IMG/VR virus record: IMGVR_UViG_3300042352_001190
Span: 77,578-117,844 of that record
Strand: one strand, 5' to 3'
Length of the DNA: 40,267 bases
Source: a virus
Shown here: in pieces, positions 37,600 to 40,267 of the stretch
Position numbering within the stretch: the first letter of the stretch is position 1
How the letters are laid out: each line of letters starts with the position of its first letter
Notes under the pieces: generated by a model
Seen by the model: the letters and a program-made list of their open reading frames with translations, nothing else
Told to the model about the DNA's origin: nothing
Database searches by the model: none
Position numbers and translations under genes: made by a program

Positions 37600-37950
37600 T
37601 TAGGCAAAGTATGATATAGTTAGGAAGCTAGCCGCAAGTAATTTTGAGTTTGAGTATTCGCCTTGCATTACTTTATAGAAAGGAACTCTGGTTAAATCTG
37701 AGTCGTGTTTTAGCCCGCTAATATTAACAGCGAAACAAATATCCTTATCTATTTTTCCTAATTTAAATATTCTAGATTGTTCTAAGTCTTCTACCCCAAG
37801 CTCTTGATACATGCGTTTGATTGCAGAAAAGCTTGATGCATCTTTAGCATGATCGATTTTTATTGTAACTGGTTCACCATCTGGTGTACAGTAAATTGCT
37901 CGTAATTTTTCTGAGTCAGAAACTTCAATTGGTAAAATAATTAGCTCCAC
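37600..37950 (-). CDS. Unrecognised protein, 116 aa, upstream of uvsX
   Basis: This is a small alpha/beta protein with an opening strand MELIILPIEVSD, then LRAIYCTPDGEPVTIKID, and a hydrophobic C-terminal helix KLLAASFLTISYFA. No motif is recognised. Its GTG start at 37950 shares one base with the TAG stop of the gene before it (TAGTG), so the two are coupled. It sits in the replication operon between the linker protein and uvsX; the 54-base gap to uvsX holds no clear promoter. A replication accessory role is possible but unsupported by motif. Confidence 0.62.
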   Translation of the reverse strand: MELIILPIEVSDSEKLRAIYCTPDGEPVTIKIDHAKDASSFSAIKRMYQELGVEDLEQSRIFKLGKIDKDICFAVNISGLKHDSDLTRVPFYKVMQGEYSNSKLLAASFLTISYFA

Positions 37951-38540
37951 TATTTAGAATCAAGTTTTTTCAGCAAGGCATCTTTAATATGATCTGCTGT
38001 TATTTGATTATTTATATGGTTTGCTAATTCTGTTAAAAATTCTGATTTGTTCTGTGAGCTCTTGTACATCATCTTCAATAGGTTAATTGAAGGAAGATTT
38101 ACTCTTAAATTTAAGTTTAGGAGAGACTCTTCAGTTGCAAACATCTCAAAAATGCCTGCAGATTTTGGATTTGGTTGAATTACTACTTGAGCCGGAGCAG
38201 CCTGTGGCGTTTCTTGAACTGGAGCAGGTTTAGTTTGATCTATAACTGGGCCTCTAATTGACATACATTCAGCTTTAGTTAAAGGATCTTGTCCATCCAT
38301 AATTGCCATTAGTTTAGTATTAAGTTCATCTAAACTTACACTAGAACCATCTGCTAATTTAACAGCCATTAGGCCACCTCTACTAAATACATCAACTACT
38401 CTAGTAACTGTTGAAATTTTAGTATCATCTGGGGTATTTACCCATTGGTAATCTTTGCCCATAATGAAATCTCTAGTTTGGGCAAGTGCATCAATATCGT
38501 ACATATATTTGTTTATTTTGTTTTTTAACCATTTTATCAT
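37950..38540 (-). CDS. Two-domain linker protein coupled to the polymerase N-half, 196 aa
   Basis: No family is recognised. Residues 1-95 include a basic start (WLKNKINKYM) and a small beta-domain (STVTRVVDVFSRGGLMAVKL). Residues 100-125 are a Pro/Ala/Gln linker (PAPVQETPQAAPAQVV). Residues 130-196 are a helical domain with LLNLNLRVNLPSINLLKMMY. ATG 38540 overlaps the stop of the polymerase N-half (TAATG), the tightest possible coupling. A flexible two-domain protein directly behind a split polymerase could help hold the polymerase or connect it to partners; this is speculation from position. Confidence 0.62.
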   Translation of the reverse strand: MIKWLKNKINKYMYDIDALAQTRDFIMGKDYQWVNTPDDTKISTVTRVVDVFSRGGLMAVKLADGSSVSLDELNTKLMAIMDGQDPLTKAECMSIRGPVIDQTKPAPVQETPQAAPAQVVIQPNPKSAGIFEMFATEESLLNLNLRVNLPSINLLKMMYKSSQNKSEFLTELANHINNQITADHIKDALLKKLDSK

Positions 38541-39919
38541 TAGTTTGCTGCTTTTTTCGCTGCTTGTTTTAATTCGGTAATATGACCTTTAATATTCATA
38601 CGGCGGTCATACATGTTCTTTAAGATAACTCGAGCGGCTGAATCTTTTTTCTTAGTAAAAAGAGTACCATTTTTTGTATAGACTTCATCTTCTTTAAGAA
38701 CATGGCCGGGTTTCATTTTACCTAGATAGGTATCTGGGGAAATATTAAATTGGATCTGAACGTTAGGGTACATTGAAGAGAAGTCAAAGCATGAAACATA
38801 CTTATGGTGACCTGGAATTGGCTTACTTACATAAGCACCTTCATATGTTACCTGTTCAGCCAAATCGCGTTTATCTGAAGCCATTTTCTTGCCATCACGT
38901 AAAAAGTGGCGACACATTAGGGATTCAGTAATAAACACTGCGCTAAAGACTTTTGATACATCAACTTGTGCAGTTTTAGAAATTGCAAACGCAACTTCAA
39001 GAAGACTTAATTTGTCTTCGATTAATTTAACAAGCATAACGTCAATTGCGTTATACTTTACGAAGTTTTCAACATCTTGTTGAGCTTCCATCATTGAACC
39101 ATAATCATGATGTAATTTACTTACTCCAAGTACAAGTTGAGAAATATAGTCGAGTTTGTAATTTTCAACAACTTTAATTGGCTTAAGGTTTGTAAATACT
39201 TCAAGGTAATCGAGCAAACCTAAGTGGACTGGTGATTGACCTTTGCCGATTAACTTGTCACAAACCATAGATTCCATAGGTTTGATATTAAGGCGTTTAC
39301 AACGATTAATTAAGTATTTCCAGTCGAATTCAATTACGTTCCAGCCAGTAATAAAAGGAAGTTTAGGAAGTATTCTATGAAAAAAGGTTGCCATTAAGTC
39401 TTCTTCTTTTTCAAAGAACATATACTTAATAGTAAATACTTGACCTTGTGCACTTAAATACTCATTGATTTCAGATTCCATTTTAGAAATAGCTGCATCA
39501 TCGAGCTTTTTCATAGTAGACAAAATGTAGGTCACATTATCTGGACCACAAAATGAAATAAGGTTTACTGGCATTGCAGCTTTAGCTGGATCAGGAAACT
39601 CGTTTGAAGTTAACTGAATCTCGATATCGAGAAAGTATTTCTTAGGATTATGATCAGAATAGATTTGAGCAAGCTCTTCTTCAGAAAAACGGGTCTGAAT
39701 CAACTCTTCAATTCGGAATCGACTTAACCATTTACTTTTGCTTTTATCAACAAACTTATTATCCCAATTTCGATACTCTGAGGGGCGACCTGTGAGCTTC
39801 CAATTAAATTGATCAGCATCATGAATATGCTTTACTGCGTATGCAACATTACCGGCTTCATCATAATATGAAACTACTAGTTTAGAATCGTCTTGTTTAA
39901 ATTCAGAGCTTATTATCAT
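38540..39919 (-). CDS. 43A: DNA polymerase, N-terminal half with 3'-5' exonuclease (gp43A-like)
   Basis: This is the N-terminal and exonuclease part of a T4-type family-B polymerase. Exo I is FLDIE (D98, E100), Exo II GWNVIEFD (N194, D199) and Exo III KYNAID (Y289, D293). Polymerase motif A is CFDFSSMYPN with D379. The chain stops at residue 459, just after MYDRRMNIKGHITEL, which matches the fingers N-helix of RB69 (QRKEHKGYMLAA). Motifs B and C are absent. The frame starting at 270 on the same strand supplies motif B. The TAA stop overlaps the next ATG (TAATG), so this is a settled gene end, not a sequencing frameshift. The proofreading half could be active alone; polymerisation requires the other half. 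Confidence 0.93.
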   Translation of the reverse strand: MIISSEFKQDDSKLVVSYYDEAGNVAYAVKHIHDADQFNWKLTGRPSEYRNWDNKFVDKSKSKWLSRFRIEELIQTRFSEEELAQIYSDHNPKKYFLDIEIQLTSNEFPDPAKAAMPVNLISFCGPDNVTYILSTMKKLDDAAISKMESEINEYLSAQGQVFTIKYMFFEKEEDLMATFFHRILPKLPFITGWNVIEFDWKYLINRCKRLNIKPMESMVCDKLIGKGQSPVHLGLLDYLEVFTNLKPIKVVENYKLDYISQLVLGVSKLHHDYGSMMEAQQDVENFVKYNAIDVMLVKLIEDKLSLLEVAFAISKTAQVDVSKVFSAVFITESLMCRHFLRDGKKMASDKRDLAEQVTYEGAYVSKPIPGHHKYVSCFDFSSMYPNVQIQFNISPDTYLGKMKPGHVLKEDEVYTKNGTLFTKKKDSAARVILKNMYDRRMNIKGHITELKQAAKKAAN

Positions 39920-39948
39920 TTTTATCTTACTTTGGGTTAATATACCAA

Positions 39949-40267
39949 TTAATTTGTTCCAGTGGAACCAAATCCGCCAGAACCTCTTTCGGATTGAGAT
40001 GGAAATACTTCAGATTCGGCTTGACACTCAATTAACTTTGCTTTAATAATTGGAGTTAAAATAAACTGCACAATTTTATCTCCTGGGGAAATTATTTGAT
40101 CAATTGTTCCGCAATTGTAATGATGTAAATGAATTTCTCCTTGGTAGTCGCAATCTACTACTTGGGCACCAACCTGGAGTCTCTTTTTTGTAGCAACCCC
40201 ACTCTTGTTAAATGCAATTAGAGCTGTATGCAAAGGTAGCCTGGCACGAATACCGCTTGGAATTAAA
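39949..40267 (-). CDS. dut: dUTPase (dUTP diphosphatase), 5' end outside window
   Basis: dUTPase hydrolyses dUTP to dUMP and diphosphate, keeping uracil out of DNA and supplying dUMP. Trimeric dUTPase motifs are present: LIPSGIRARLP (motif 2) at the window edge, NKSGVATKK, then GAQVVDCDYQGEI (motif 3, with catalytic-type D), GDKIVQFIL (motif 4) and SERGSGGFGSTGT (motif 5, the Gly-rich flap). The frame is open to 40267, so the true start lies beyond the window; an internal TTG at 40233 would cut motif 2 and is not used. It lies 29 bases before the polymerase N-half and probably shares its transcript. It fits with dCMP deaminase and the gp42-like enzyme in nucleotide supply. Confidence 0.92.
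   Translation of the reverse strand, partial: LIPSGIRARLPLHTALIAFNKSGVATKKRLQVGAQVVDCDYQGEIHLHHYNCGTIDQIISPGDKIVQFILTPIIKAKLIECQAESEVFPSQSERGSGGFGSTGTN

Noticed and set aside
38540-38545. Simple frameshift or sequencing error breaking one polymerase gene
   Set aside because: The stop overlaps the ATG of another gene on the same strand, and the missing motif B is found 38 kb away with its own ATG, not in another frame nearby.
38540-38620. Split intein at the end of the polymerase N-half or the start of the C-half
   Set aside because: The N-half ends in an ordinary charged helix (KQAAKKAAN) with no Cys/Ser intein start, and the C-half opens with TKEQLDKEIK just before motif B, with no intein C-terminal HN motif.
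1-40267. The window as a complete circular genome with the polymerase wrapping round
   Set aside because: The left edge cuts the polymerase C-half while the right edge cuts dUTPase, and joining the ends gives no continuous polymerase or dUTPase frame. Portal, terminase and sheath genes are also missing.
38540-40267. Homing endonuclease beside the split polymerase as the cause of the split
   Set aside because: Neighbouring frames (dUTPase and the linker protein) show no GIY-YIG, HNH or LAGLIDADG motif. One could still lie outside the window near the C-half.
1-40267. tRNA genes or an integrase with attachment sites
   Set aside because: I saw no cloverleaf-like sequence with a T-loop GTTCRANYC, no tyrosine or serine recombinase, and no flanking direct repeats; this was by eye only.

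Overview
The window is a 40 kb piece of an AT-rich, tightly packed genome of a T4-related tailed phage (myovirus with a contractile-type tail). The evidence is a set of T4-type genes recognisable from motifs: a gp43 DNA polymerase in two pieces, the gp41 helicase, UvsX, a UvsY candidate and UvsW, gp46/gp47, a gp42/thymidylate-synthase-family enzyme, dCMP deaminase and dUTPase. The virion genes are a gp21 protease fused to scaffold, the gp23 capsid protein, a gp19-like tube, a gp53-like wedge, and gp27-like and gp5-like hub and spike proteins. Gene starts usually follow A-rich leaders, with no consistent GGAGG ribosome-binding site. Late-type promoter motifs resemble T4 TATAAATA (variants of AATAAATAA). 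The A-rich leaders point to a Bacteroidota host, but this is inference; no host gene is present.

Layout. (1) Positions 1-270, minus strand: the start of the C-terminal half of DNA polymerase, running off the left edge. (2) 345-2009, plus: three unrecognised genes. (3) 2006-4526, minus: uvsW, a uvsY-like gene and an unknown gene, probably late-expressed. (4) 4564-9123, plus: a nucleic-acid or nucleotide repair-like cassette made of a HAD phosphatase, a P-loop kinase, a small virion-targeted protein and a 964-residue ligase / nucleotidyltransferase / nuclease-like fusion. (5) 9166-14274, plus: a Dps-like protein and a run of small proteins, several carrying a T4-like capsid-targeting sequence. 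(6) 14338-20750, plus: baseplate, hub and spike genes. (7) 20770-25288, plus: a DnaJ-like protein, the protease-scaffold fusion and the major capsid protein, closed by a UUCG-loop terminator. (8) 25439-28779, plus: a lysine-rich repeat protein, unknown virion-type genes and the tail tube, closed by a terminator shared with the convergent operon. (9) 28810-40267, minus: the nucleotide-metabolism, recombination and replication operon, ending at the right edge inside dUTPase.

How the parts work together. The minus-strand genes make nucleotides and replicate and recombine DNA. The plus-strand late genes build the head, baseplate and tail. The protease in the protease-scaffold fusion should cut at [L/I]-x-E sites. 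Such a site sits at the right place in the capsid protein (INE before A54) and inside a repeated N-terminal tag, [FY]-x-x-[FY]-x-x-E, found on many otherwise unrelated small proteins. Those proteins are therefore candidates for a large set of internal head proteins packaged and injected with the DNA.

The most striking points are a family-B DNA polymerase split at the fingers, with its two halves about 38 kb apart and no intein at either break; the capsid-targeted protein family; the kinase/phosphatase/ligase/nuclease cassette; and the protease-scaffold fusion, which has an eleven-copy 14-residue repeat and a probable nested scaffold start.
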